NCBI GenBank assembly: GCA_018105865.1
Contig: CM030832.1
Location: 16,003,019 to 16,067,018, forward strand
Source of the DNA: Metaphire vulgaris
Lineage: Eukaryota > Annelida > Clitellata > Crassiclitellata > Megascolecidae
Direction of reading: 5' to 3'
DNA: 64,000 nt
The position numbers and the translations under genes are program-made. Shown here one piece after another: positions 28,201 through 43,200 of the stretch (the first letter of the stretch is position 1; every line of letters starts with the position of its first letter). The notes beneath the pieces were generated by a model. That model searched no databases. It saw nothing but the letters and a program-made list of their open reading frames with translations, and was not told the DNA's origin.

Positions 28201-31200
28201 TTTTCCAAAACTTCATCATTTCAAACATGAAAGAAATGCTGGTGCTAGTGACACAGAAATTTAAATTCAAAAGTGCTCCAGTAAAAAAAACTGCACAGGT
28301 TCTAAAGTGATACATTTATGTTTCATTGGTTTTGGATTCTTGATATAATAAGTCTCATTCACAAAGTCATCGTTCATTCAGCCACAGAAATAGGGTGACT
28401 ATGTATCACATGTGGTGACATAGAGACAAATACAAAATATGCAATTCAGACTATAAAAACTAACCATCATATTAGCATCTTCAGCGACGTTAATAGCCTC
28501 TAGAGATGCATTCAGTGCACTGTTGATTGCAAGAGTAATAGCATGGTAAGCGTTGGAAGCATTCAAAGCCGCCTCTGATGACTCACGAGTGTTAGCTATC
28601 AGACTTGAAATTACAAGAAAATAAAATGAAACAGGCGACTCTCAACAAACTGTAAGTAACCAAACCATGCTCTGCAAAACCACAAACTGTTGTATTTCAC
28701 CAATGGCTTTCTCTAACTGACTTCAAGCCCCATATGCGAAATCCAATGTCAAACAGCTAGAAAAGCTCTATTGGATAAAGTTAAGCAAACATGAGATACA
28801 AAATTATAAAAGTTGTTTTGTGTCTAATTTTATAAAGATCACTTACCTTTCAAGATTATCAGCATGTCTTTGTAATTCCCTGGCGTGTTCAGTGGCATTT
28901 TCTACTAGAGGTCGTAAATTTCCATTCTGACCGGACAGCACAACCACAAACTGCCGTATCTCGTTGATGGCTGTATCCAACCGACTCGATTCAGACTCCA
29001 TATTCTGAGAAGATTGAAAGATTTAGGACAGTGGCAGATAACAGTCCATAAATTTCCTAATTATTTTTGGAGATGATTTGTTTAAAGGAAAGGATCACAA
29101 CTCTAGTGATTCACAAGGTCAGTTTATACACAAATACTGAGTAATAGAAATAAAATTATATTTAATTCTAATATCTGCCATCAATCAATAGTCAACTAAT
29201 CATAAACAGTGGCCATGAAGCAAATTGTTCAACCAGGAATACGAACTGATTCAATTTACATCATTCTGAACAAAATCACTGCTGTTATTCTAGATCAGCA
29301 GCTTGCAAACTTTTCGAAGTTTGCAACCACTTTCATGACCAACATAGTTTGTGCATCACCCACTGCTAAAACTAATTAAAATACAAAAAAGTCAAAAAAA
29401 TTCTTTTCCCAGAAACTTTTGCAGGGGTCCTGAATATAGCCTTGCAATCCCCCAATGAACCATGAATCACAATTTGAGAACCATTGCTGCAGACAAAAAT
29501 AATAATGGTTTCAACAACAAAACAATCTTTTGCATAATAAAATACTTTGAAAAGAAAGAGATACTAATAATCACCACAACATCATAACTAACCTGGTAAT
29601 TTTTCCAGTAACACCATTGCATTGCATGAGCAACCAGTCACTTAAGTCACTTACCACATAAGCCTGCCTTGCATCCTCTAGGAATTGACGAGCATCATCA
29701 AGCATCTTCCTGGCTCGCTCAATGCAGCTATTAACGTCTGTCTGCATCTGACGAATCTTTGAAATTGATTCCTGAAGCAATAATATATATGCAGTTTCAA
29801 CTAAAACACAGAAACGGTATTATTTACCCTTTAACTTAAGTCTCCATTGTAACTGGCCATGCGCTCCCTGACTTGCTGGCCGGGATTACTTCACCTGAAA
29901 TGTTCGCTAAAGACCTAAAAACGTTTTTGTTCACCATATCATATAGTTGACTGTTGACTGTACAGCGCTTTTGGTTTTGGCTGATGGCTATGTTACGGCG
30001 CTTCGCAAATCGTCGAATAATAATAATAATAACTGACAAAATTTGACAGAACACAAGAGTAAAGTTTTGTTGGTATTTATGCAGTTTATGTACATAGAAC
30101 CTCTGACAATCAAACGTGACATTGATAAAAGACTGAATTTTCAATGATTTTTCTGATCTGGAATGCAATGTATCTATAAGCCACATCTGTAACTCCCTCT
30201 ACTATAACCTTCCTAAAGCCTCCATCAATAAATTACAATCAAATCAAAATGCACTGGCCCATTTTGTTACTAAGTCACCAAAGTTCTGCCATATTTCACC
30301 CATACTAAAATCATTACAATGGCTTAAAATAACTGAACGTATCAAATATAAGATAATAGCACTCACATATAGCTAACTTTGAACAGTCATCAAAACCTGT
30401 CTACCTCAGGACACTATTAACACCTCAGCCTCCTCGACCCACACGTTCATCATCTCATCTCACTCTTTCATGCCCGCTGAATCAATCACCCCTGAAAATC
30501 TGCAACCGTGTCTTTTCATACGCCGCACCTGAACTTTGGAACTCTATCCCAGCTTCCCTCTGCAGTCTTAGACACTGTCAAACATTAAATTCTGAATCCT
30601 CATTCCCCATAATTCCAGCATTATCACCTCAAGTCTTCAGCTTAGCTTAAATCCTTCCTTTTTCTAAAATCATTTCCTCCATAGCTCTAACAACCTAACC
30701 TCACAGCCCTCCAGATATATTGACCATTGTCTGGCTGACCATTCACCTTTCCCATATCGATTTTAAGATAGGCTAAATGCCTAAGAATAAGCAGCTACCA
30801 TTTTGCTGCTTTCCAAAGCACTATATAAATCCACAAGATTTTACTTACTTACTTACTGTATCATGCACCAAACAGTGTTACATGTATAATAATATGCTAT
30901 TAAAGGCACACAGTAATATGTGGGCCACACATATGTGTGGCCCACATATTGTGTGGCCCCTTGAACCACCTTGTGTGGGCCACACAAGGCCCACACCTTG
31001 AAGCAAATTACCTGGCATTTTACTGAATTAAATACTAAACTTAACATGTCCATTTCAAACCTGATGCATTTCAACAATTTTAGATGATCCTATTCTGCTC
31101 ACCCACATGGTACATGCAAGTGGATCTACACAATGAAATGAACAGAAAAAGACTTACAGTGACAAGTTTCATAAGCTGTCTAATGCGATTGTTCATGGCA

Positions 31201-34200
31201 GAAGCAGCCTGTGAGTTGTCCATTGAATGGCGACTGCTGTTTTGTAGATCGTGCAGCTTATTCCGAATATCATCGATCAAGATGGAAATTTCCACAGTAC
31301 GATTTGCCTGAGAAGTTGCTCGATCCATCAACTCCTTGGCTCTGCGCAGAGCTTACAGACCAGGAACACAATTAATCATCACGATTCTAGAAATCTTTTA
31401 GTCTATCAAAATTGTATAGTATGACTGTTTGCCAAGAATTGCAAGAAATTATACCACAGTTGCCTATAGCAATCAACAGGACATTCCACCAGATTTGCCT
31501 GAAATTACTAATGCAATTAGAGGATTTAAATCTGGTAAGGCTGCTGGCCCAGATGGTCTCTGCCAAAAGCTTTCAAAGTTTCTCTCAGACCCGTATCTAG
31601 GAAACTTGAACCCTGTTCTCTGCAATCTGGCAGCAATCAACACTGCCATCGTTGATTGCTGCCATCTGACCTGAAACCAATCTACAAGCACAAATGAGAT
31701 CGATCTCTCTGTGATAACTACAGAGGTATCTCTCTTCTGTTGATTACTGGGAAAATACTTGCTTCAATTCTTGCAAGACGGCTATCTTAACATATTGCCT
31801 ATGGGACTCTACCTGAGTCACAAAGTGGTTTCCACCCAGATCAAAGCTACCATACCAAAATATTTTGAACATATATTTAGAAACAATGCAGTATAATGCA
31901 ATTTTATTATTCCATTGGCAAAGAAGTAAATGAACTGGAAGGTATTAACCCATTAACTGGGTTCGTCGTATATATACTACGCGTGCCAATCATTCCTCAA
32001 ATGGGTTCGTCGTATATATACGACGCTTAACTTCAGCGTCTGTTCCTCAAATGGGTTCGTTGTATATATACCTTCCAATGCAATAATTCGATTTAGTTAC
32101 TATCCATTCGCAAGATGGTAGCTCGCTTTTAGCTAGTGTTGCCGCGTCTGTTCCTCAAATGGGTTTGTTGTATATATACCTTCCAATGCAATAATTCGAT
32201 TTAGTTACTATCCATTCACAAGATGGTAGCTCACTTTTAGCTAGTGTTGCCGCCCTAAGCAAGGAAAATAGGCTTGATTCGACCAAGGGTCCGATTTTTG
32301 GCTTTGCAAAGAGACATTTCTAGGGTTTGAAAAATGATAACTCCCCAAATTGGGTCTGATCTCCAAAATTTTTGAACTATTCTGTTCCAATTACACCCAC
32401 CTACAACTTTGCCGCTCACACTAGGGGAGGGGGTCACCGCTGAAAATTTTTTGCTATTGAGCTTTGAAAAAAATTTTTGGTAGGGGTCCGATTTTAGGCT
32501 GTGGAGTGAACCCTACCCCCAAAAAAAATTTTTTGGGCACGGATGGTTAGAAAGAACAATAAAAATGCTAAATAACGGTGCAAACCTCATCTTTTTAGTT
32601 TATATATAGCCTGAAATATACTGAGATGTTCGCTTTTTCCGATTGAAAATTTTTCGCAAAATGTTCATTTCTCCGATCAATGAGTTCTAGGGTTTGAAAA
32701 ATGACAACTACCCCAAATTGGGTCCGATCTTCAAATTTTTTGAACTATTCTGTTCCAATTACACCCGCCTACAACTTTGCCGCTCACACTAGAGGAGTCA
32801 CCGCTGAAAATTTTTTACTATTGAGCTTTGAACAAAATTTGAACAAAACATTGGAGAGGGGTCCTATTTAGGCTGTAGAGTGGACCCTACCCCAAAAAAT
32901 TTGGGGGGCATGGATCATTAGAAAGAACAATAAAAAGGCTAAACAATGGTGCAAACCTCTTTTTTCTAGCTTCTATATAGCCTGAAATATAGTAAATTTA
33001 AAACTTATATGTTCACATTTTCATATGAACGCTTTTACCCAAAATTAATTACCCAGAATGGGCACATCTTGTAAAATTTAATTCTCCTATTAAAGGGTTA
33101 AAGAGCTGTAGGAAATTATTTAATCAATGACTGATTAATTATAATTTACATTCCTTATGATCCATAATAAGCATTTCATTAGCAAATGCTGTGATGCTCT
33201 GTAATATTTCTTAGTTTATTAGCACTGATCAGCAGGACATTAAAACTATATTCACCCAGAAATCTGTCATAAATACTAACAGAATATAGGCACTGTAACT
33301 TGAAAAAGTATCATCTCATCTTTATTCTAATGTATTGGGTGGCTGCTGAGCGGTTGGATTTGCAAACTAAATCCAACAATCCAACGAGTGAGTCTTGTAG
33401 GCTGTGACGGGGTGACAATATTCTAGCGAATGGAGCAGTAATTAATTTATTAGAGTGACAATAAACACCAGAAAGCATACAAATAAACAGCCAAGCCATA
33501 CCAGAAACTGAAATTCCAGCTCTATTATGCCTGGCTGGTGCAGAAATTTCTCTTGGTCACAGGCTAACTGAGAGTAAATCATAAATAGATAAATCTGTTA
33601 ACATATAATTCCATAAGACATAACCATGCACAATTATGCGCATCATACCCTCACGAGCCTTTGCAAGTTCTACTCTGGCTGCGTTATCCTGTACAGAGAA
33701 GTCACGCCTTTTGATATCTTCTAGCATTGCCTCTGCCTGACGCAGCAGCTCATCAACATTGCTACTACCGATGTTGCCATTGATTGCATCAAGAATTGAT
33801 TTGACAAAGTTAACAGCATCTGTAAAAATAAGCAAATGCGCAAATTTGTAACATATTACTCCCACACATCTGGCATCATGTTAAAGTCTACAACGGTTTC
33901 CAAGGTAATGGATTGCTCAGATATGCTTTAGAGTAAGTTGTATTTGAAGTAATTCATGAGATTCATTCATGAAGTAATTCATTCTTAATATTGCCGATAT
34001 TCATAAACAACAAACCTCAATCTTTATGTTTAAATATACTAACAAACTTTTACCAGATTTTTTATAAAAATGAATATTTTAAAATAATTAACAAATTACA
34101 TAATCACAATGTAAGAAGTAGTAACCAATATACTATTCCTTTTGCTAAAACTAACACTAGAATATTTACTATAAAAGTTTTTGGACCTCGAATATGGAAT

Positions 34201-37200
34201 GCCCTCCCCGCCTATATAACTAATGTAATAAATTTAAATGAATTTAAAAGAGAAAATAAAAATATATACTACTTTCCAAATAACAAACTTATCTAAGTAA
34301 TTAATTAAATTTATTGCTATCTCAATGACTTATGTTAAATTTGTCTACTATTTATTATATATTTAGAATTTACTAAACTTCTAAGTAAGAAACTTATCAA
34401 ATTAATATCTAAAGGACTTGTGTTAATTGTATGCTATTTATTTCTCAGACATATCAAGGACTTAGGTTAATTGTCTGCTAGTTATAGTTATTTCATATTT
34501 ATGATTTACTATAGTTACTACCACATTCTTAGGGTACCTCCCTGTGGTAACATTGTTCCCTTTTGGTACTTTAAAATAAAATTCTATAATATAATAATTC
34601 TTATAATAATTCTATAATTTGTATACTATTACTTTAATTAAGAATTTAATTGATGTCTAATGCTCTGCTATACATTTAACAATTCAATGTATCAGGTTGC
34701 CTCCCTGGTGGGATATGTTTCCCTTTAGGCAACCCTTTTCTTCTCAACATTCCACTTATAGGCCTAACTCTTGTCTCCTATATGATGTTATATTAATCTG
34801 AATATAATAGTAAAATATTAACTTTTAATTTGACTACTTCTCATGTTTCTTTTTGTTTTCTATTCTATTGTATACTTAGACTAAAATTAGTCTTGTGAAT
34901 ATTCTGTGAATTTTCTTGGTCTTATTTTAAATTCAACTGAAGTCATAAATTGTAATTGATGTCAGACATGCCTATGTCAAGTTGAGTTGAAATAAACCTC
35001 AGTTCAGTCCAGAAGGTACCTCCACACCTCACCCAACTAATTTTGCATTTGTTTCAGCAACCTCACAGCTACTGATTTAATTCTTTGATCAAAATCACTG
35101 GAACCTCACTCCTGAAATGAATGCTCTTTCTTTCACTTTCCTTCTAATCAACTCTGAATAGCTATCACACCACTAAATATTTAACTTTCCAACCAAACAG
35201 CTCCAAACTGGAAACCTATCTAAGTATTTGTACAATAGATGCTATACAAATTCTACCACAGTATCGAAATATCAAAATATATAAAGCAGCACATGACTTA
35301 CACCTAGAGACAACAAGTCACTCAAATAATAAATTCATACAAAGACAGCCATTACACAGATATGATGCATTGACTGATATCTGCCTTTTCCCCATTCTGG
35401 AAGGATTCAAGGTTACTCACCCTCTGCTTCTCTTACAGCAGTCTGAACAAGATCTCTGTATAATGTTTCTGCTCGAGCCTTCACATCAGACGCATCCAAC
35501 TCCACAAGCTCCGAATCTCTCACGATTTGATCAGACTGAAAAGTAATTGAGCAATTACTTCCGGGTAATTCACTAAGACTGAAACAGTCTGTGCTAGATT
35601 CTCTAAGTTTCTTGCGTCTATTATGTACTATAAGCTCAAAATGAAATCGAAACAGCAGATTAATTTCAAATGGAAGTTTTATTAGTAACACAATAGATCA
35701 AAAGAAAGTTGTTTCTTATTTGTCACTTAAAATTAACATAAAGACAATGACGGTGCAAAAATACTCTGATCACATGCTAGATATGTTATTTGATGCTGGC
35801 AAATTCATTACTGTGATGTGACTTGGAACTTGTCACCTTAATCTGCTAATAAGAATACAGTTTGCAGTCCACTTATTTCTCATATACAATTTAATTTATG
35901 TCAACAGGACCATTTTTTAGCAAGCAGTTCATAAACCTGTTTTAACCCTTTAATGCTGAACCTGCCCAAACCTGGCCTGGCGCAAAACTCCATTTTCCTC
36001 AAGTCCATGGACCAGATATTAGTGGATCGGATGATTAACAATCAATTCCAAGTCAAATAAGACACAAATATAAATATATCAGCGAATTACAGTAAGTATT
36101 TAAACGGTATTTAAATTTTGCATCACATGAATTTAAAAAGTCTTAAATACACAGAACTCTATTTTCCTCAACTCCAATGACCAGATATTAATGGGTCAGA
36201 CAATTACCAACCAATCCTGAGCCAGATGACGGAAAATATCAGCGAATTACAGCTGGTATTTAAAAGACTTTTAATTTATGAAAGTAGGTCACAACGATGT
36301 AAACAATCACGGTGTGGCATAAATATTTCTGTTTTCTCAAAAATGGCGAAAAGATTGCGTTCAGAAAACATACTCGCAGCTCTCGATAAGGCTGAAAGTG
36401 ACTTTCCAAGCAATTCAGATGAGTACAAACCATTTTCGCAAAGTCTGATTTGTCTTCTTGTGAAATTGCACAAAGTGACATTTATTCAGCCACACGAATC
36501 TTCAGGTTAAAAATCTATATATCCGTCATATTTGATCTGATTTGCACAATTCTTGTAACATTTTGCTCCATTTTGATTTCCTGACAACTTTGCCGCTCAA
36601 CTTAGATAGCTTGTCACTCAAAAATTTTGGCCACTAAACTTTGAATAAAAATGTTTGCTTCTTTGAGAGGGGTGGTCTGTTTTGGGGTATGCAGTATCCC
36701 AAAAACAGTGTTACCGTTTTTTGCAGATGGTTAGAAAGAAAATTGAAAGTCTAAAAAGACAAGGTATGCCACAGTTTTGTAGCTTTCATATAGCACTAGC
36801 AACTGTGAGTTGAAAAAAAGTTTTGCCTGAAAAATGGCCAAAAGTTCTGGCGTCCAGCACTTTTCCAGGAGAGATTTTCCTGGCTGCATGGAGTTTTCCG
36901 TTTAAGAATTACCCACCATTAAAGGGTTAAATCATAACAAGTTGTGCCCCAAAGAAAAGTACAATGATGCATACAAGTGATGAAATCAACCAACAAACCT
37001 GATTTAAAAATCATTTACTTAACACACAGTTAACCTCACCAACAGTAATTTTATTCGCACAAACTCAAATTACGTTTAATTAGTGCAAGAATACACTTCA
37101 AATTTAAGCAATTCTATGTAATATTAGAAAATGGACAATGCAAATAGAAGAACCTGCGTGGAGACGTTATTGGCCAAACTCTGAACAATGTATAATTCTT

Positions 37201-40200
37201 TTTTTATTGGATCAAGCTGTGATGGATCAGTTGGACGGTTCATTAAATCGTCAACTTGAGGTCGCAACTCAGCAACAGTCCGGTTGATTTTCTCCAGGCG
37301 TTGGAAAGCCAGAATACCAACGGATATGCTGTCAAGTTCACGCCTCATTGTAGTTACATTGCGATCAAGGAATTCAATGTCATCCATCAAGAGATGAATG
37401 CAATTGTCACATTCTAAATGAAACCAATATAACATCCTAAATGCAATGGTACAAGGAGAAAATTCTCGGCAATTCCTAAAGATCACCAAATAGCTGAACA
37501 CTACATCTATCATAACATTTCCTAGAAGACAGAAATGTGAAGTGAACATACTTTGAATAAACAAACTTCTATACTCATTCATGTCAGTTATCAAAAACAG
37601 AAATGCTGCTATGCTCTGCATTTCACTCTTGGCACACAAGTTCTTCACCTTGACATCCTATTCCGGGAATCATGATCCAGCGAGGAAGACACTCATCACA
37701 GTTAGGTCCTGTCACACCAGGCAGACACTGGCACTGACCAGTCAATGGGTCACACGTGGTTGCACCAGACGACAAACATGTACAACCTGAACACAAATAA
37801 TATAATAAATACTCTCAACAGTCAGCATCAGCGAGTTTTAATGTCTCTAATACATTTGCCTAGGGCCTAGGCAATACATCATCATCATCATCAAGCTCTC
37901 TGTCCTGGGACAGGTTCAGGGCTCCATTGTTTCCTAGGCAATGCATGCTGTAGAAATTATGTCCCTACTATTGACTGCGTTCTTCTCAATCACTATAAGC
38001 GGACAGTATGCAGCAACAATAAGAAAATATTCCACTGGTTCTACAGCATGCAACAACAATAAATGAACTTGGCATCAATTGGTAGATTGTGTAAGCCAAC
38101 CCTCTGCTTGCTGGGACTCTGAAACAGGTTCTGATGACTTAGAAGAAAAAATTAAGTCAGTGCATATCCAACAAAATAACACCTACGCTGACATCCCCTT
38201 GGGCTATAGTTCCAGTATCCTGCCTCACACTGGTCACATCGACGTCCTGAGACACCAGGACGACACTGGCATTGACCAGTGTAGAGGTCACAATCAGTAG
38301 ATACAGAAGCTGCACCACAGCTACACAGCTCACACCCACGTCCACTGTCAAAGCCATAAGCACCAGGCTGCAGAAAACAAAAACAACACGTTACAACAGT
38401 TACTAAACAAGTAAGTAGTATACAGGTATGCTGTTTTGCATATCAAAAAGATACATAAGAGAAGTTAATATTTACATCAACTCTACTAACATAACTGTTG
38501 ACCAAATTCTGACTTAAGAAACGCTTAAAATCACTTACAATGCATCGGTCACAAGTTGCCCCAACAATGTTTGGCTTACAAAGACAGGCTCCCGATTGAT
38601 GATCACATAATTCTGATCCAATTGTATTGCAAACACAAGCTGTAACAAAAATTGTCAGACACTGTATCACACAAGTCTATCTATTAGTCACAGCAAAACA
38701 AAACAAAAAACATCTGCATTATTTACTTAAATTTGACAAGACATCTGCTCTCATATACACAAAAACTAGTTTATAAAAGAATTACGTAGCTATCTATCCT
38801 ATTGTATTTCTGATTATTCTCACAATCTTTTGAAATCCAATCCACAGACTACCTGGAAAACAAATTTGGCCTTCAAGCAATAATGAAATTATGTATTATT
38901 ATAATGGAACTAGAGAAGTCTTTCAATCTGATTTGATTGACTTCACAACGTTGCAAAAAATTTTTTAATCATGTTCATTAAGAAGCACTCTATCAAATCA
39001 CAGAAAGCATCTAAACAAAACATCTGCATGTACTGTATTGATTCAGGTATTTCTTAACTGCATGTACTGTATTTATTCAGCATCTAATTTACTTAGCATC
39101 TTATTAGTTGTGCCAACTGCAACTCCACATCTTGGAACAACAGTCATTTATTTAACTGCAACACATGAACTTACGTCTGCAGCTTTTGAGGTCAATTGCA
39201 TCACCATAATACCAGTCTTTGCAGCGTTCACATCTCTCGCCAGCAGTGTTATGTTGGCAGTGGACACATCTCCCAGTCTCAATGTCACAGCTTTGGGGAT
39301 CTTCCAAGTCGATGTTTCCACTGCACTCACAAGGTCTGCACGATCCTCCAACTCTAGTTGGATTTCCCCAGTAGCCAATATCACACCTACAAAGTTAAAC
39401 TGGTTACTTTGCAAGCAAATTTATTCTGAAATCTGGCATTACTGGAGCATTCATTTCAAAATAGAAAAGAAAAGAGAAATATATAGTCTGCCACTATCAT
39501 AAGCACCATTCATCACCTGGATGTTACTAACTCTTGACCTGAAATAATTTTGGCCCATTGTAAACCCCTGATCGTGAGAATTACTTATTTTTGTCAACAA
39601 ATTCAGTAATCAGAGGGACATAGAAGGCAATAATCATAATCATCTCTGTACTCAATAAATACTGTAGAATGGCACTAAAAGACCTGTATATGAAAATTCA
39701 CTTAATTAATAATATTAAATTTTGACAATGTTTGATCATCTGAGACAGACAATTATTGGGTCCTAAGGCTTGGTGTCTGGGGTAAGCAGCAGTTGGGTTT
39801 GATAATTATTAAAGCCCTCCATGCCACCCACCACCACAGGTTGATGCAGTCGAGATACTGTAACTGCATCACCAGGGTCTTCCTCACCTGCCTTCCAGTT
39901 GCAAAGTTTTACACCTATTTACCAAATCATTTATAGGCCTATAGCTATTCTACTTCGAATTGTATAAGACAGTCACACTTTTTAACCTGAAGGTCTATAT
40001 GCAAATCATTACATTACCAGCTTACAATTGCACTTAATAAAATTGTCAAAAATAATTTAGCTAACAAAAAATTATCAATCTGGAAGCCAATTGGACTCAT
40101 ATTCTCATCTCACAAAAGAAAAGCAGAAATGCACACAAAGCCACTTTTACCACACTGTAAATATATGACAACCATGAAGGGATGCCACTGCACTGTAAAT

Positions 40201-43200
40201 GGCCGTTAAAAAATTAATTAATAGGATATTTAAAATATTACCTTTCACATTTCGACCCCGCATAGCCAGTATAACAATCACATCGCTCAACACGGCCAGA
40301 AGACGACACTTGACATGTTGCAGCAAAACTGTAAACAGCAAATAATAGTTGTTGACATGTTGCCATCAGCAAAGTCAAGTAATATATTTAGTAACTTAAA
40401 ACCACGTAATATCCAACTTTCAACTCATATTTAATGTGACCAAATATTTCAATTTTCTATTCAAATTTCATTTAAATTATTCTTAAAGTACAATATTAAA
40501 TTGTGAGAATGGTTTTAAACAAGAGTTCTCAAACTATCTAAATGCTTTTGCACAGTAGTCAAAATGCATAAAAAATCCATGAATCAGCTTACTTATTTGA
40601 GTCAACTCCTAATGGGCAACCACAGATCTCACATCTATTTGTGTATGCATTCAAGTAATATCCACGCTTACATGCCAGACATTGTGGACCATGGAAATTG
40701 TCCTGACAATTCTAAAATAATCATATCTTTACCACATGTACAAGAAGTACAAACAGCAGTATTCGAAAATCAGTTAATAACAATTCCTGCAATGAAGACA
40801 AATTAGAACATGGTGGTACTATTGTGTCAACATTAGCAGTTGTGTAAACTTAGCTATTTGCAGAGCTAATCTAAGAAACAGGACTTAAATCCGATTCATA
40901 GACCTGAAATATTTTTATCTGGGTCTTTCACACGTCCTCCGGGATGCATGATAAAGTAGTCAGTCACACAAAAATATTAAACATGTATGATAAAATAGAA
41001 CACTAGACTCAAGCAAAAGATGGGTCAATGAAATGCTCCTAAACTGATGAAGGATGCATTACATTAGTACAAGGATGTTATGAAACTGAAATAATTTTTT
41101 TAAATATTGATGACGGTGACGATCATAAAGGATGGTGATTATAAATAATAACAATAGCAATGGCAATAATAATAATAATAATAATAATAATGTGAGCTAG
41201 GTAAATTTTTCCAACATGGTGTTTCTATCCACACCTGACATTCTCCAGAGTCAGGATCACACGAAGTGGCACGGTTGTTGCACTGGCATGGAACACATGC
41301 TCCAAGATAAGGACCCTGTTTCGATCGATAATAACCAGTTGCGCACTGCTCACAAGATGTTCCACTGTAGTTTGGTGGACAATGACAGTGCTCAACATTA
41401 AGTGCTTCACCGCCTCTTCCATCGGCAGTCGCCATGTCCAAGCGTACATCGGATAACCTAGACGTAGAAAGCAGTCAAAATATTCCTGAGGAGTGGTTAA
41501 GATGATGATGACAGTAGTGAACATAACAAATAAAATTATGTAAAAATTATGAAAGACAGTTACAATACTAAAAACTGCTATCAAATGAGTGAGACATAAA
41601 GATCTTGAATTTCAATAAAAATGAAAAATTCAAATTCATAAATCTATAGCACCTGTAAAATAGTCTGAAGATTCTGTTCGTTCACAAAGTTAACTGCACA
41701 GACAACTTGATAAATTTAGGTTTTGTATCAATTAATAAAATCCTTGATTTATAAGTAAAAACATATGATTTGTTCAAAGACATGCATAATAGATGGTGAG
41801 ATAAATATACAATGAAATATCTTTTCATGTTTAGATGCATACATATATATGCAGCATATGACATTGAAAAATTACAAAACACTTTAGGCAATACAAAAGA
41901 AAAAATTAATTCATCTATATAACACATAGCAGAAGGACTCTGGGAGGAATTAGCACATTCAATTCTGAATGAAGGCAGTTGCCAGACTCTCCTGCTTTGC
42001 TTTCCTTCCACTGAATAATTACGCAATTTACTCATTCACATCCGAGTTAACTGGGTGAACATCTGGGATGGAAACAACCAAAAAGTTTCACCAGTGATCA
42101 AGGTTTGAATCCTGACCTCGGCAAAGGCAGTACAGCTCAATAGCCACTTGACCACCATGCCATCACTATGGCTACAGCAAACAATATTATTTTCAGAGTT
42201 TACTGGCTAACAGAAGAGCAAACTTACTGAACGCTTTCAACGGCTGTGTAATAAGAGCCACGAATGTGCAGCGCACGAATGCGAGACAATACCAGCATGA
42301 ATTGCTCCCTGGTCACAGGGGTTCCAGATGATTGATGTTCAAACTTGGTCTACACATTTCAAATAAATGCAAAATTACAAGATCAAAACATTCAATATCA
42401 ATTAAGATGTAAATAAAGAGAAATAGACTCAATAGATTCTTGCATAAAATATGCCTCATATGGTAAACACAATACTTGAGAATAGGTGTGAAAAGGTGCG
42501 TGTGTACAGCACTTCACAAGCAACAACAACTCGATACAAGACAACAGCATATAACAGACAGCTAAATTTAATCAACAAGTCATAACTGAAATAAAATGTC
42601 ATGTCTTACAGTCATGAAAAAATAGCAAAATAGCTATAGAACATATTCTTGCTCTAAAAATATAAATAATGTAATAAGTCCTTTAATATTAGAAAATCAT
42701 AAAATTCCACAGAGAAAAGCCTAGTAAGCAATGAAAAAATCTTTGTGCTTCAATTCATAATTCTAAAGCAAAATGCAGCATGTCTCGAGGCAGATATATC
42801 TGCCAAAAGATCTAAAATCGTTAGTAAGTTAAGTAACCATACCTCAAGCAGATCGACTTCAACAGTTAAAGGTAGACCGGGTACAGGCTGCTCCCTTGCA
42901 ACATGAACGATCGTAAATTCATGACCCTAACAAGTCAAGTTGAAACAATCACAATGAACAACAGATGCTGTCCAATCATTTCATCACAAGAACATCATTA
43001 CAGGAATAACCCAGTGGCAGCCTGGATTTCAATTACAGCAATACACCAATTTCATTCAGCACAATCAAGCTTTCAATCATAGTAAATCACTGAACCGCTA
43101 GCAGTTCTTTGCTGGGAGATTCCAAAGCTATTCCACTGGTTCTCTACTTAGCTACCTATTCCATCTCTGCTCTTAAATCATCATCCTGTTAGATCATCAA

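Noticed and set aside
39038..39502. + strand open frame of 154 residues
   Set aside because: It is the antisense of LE exon 28.
42035..42175. Functional tRNA gene
   Set aside because: A and B boxes are only approximate and the sequence does not fold as a full cloverleaf by eye; a SINE head is more likely.
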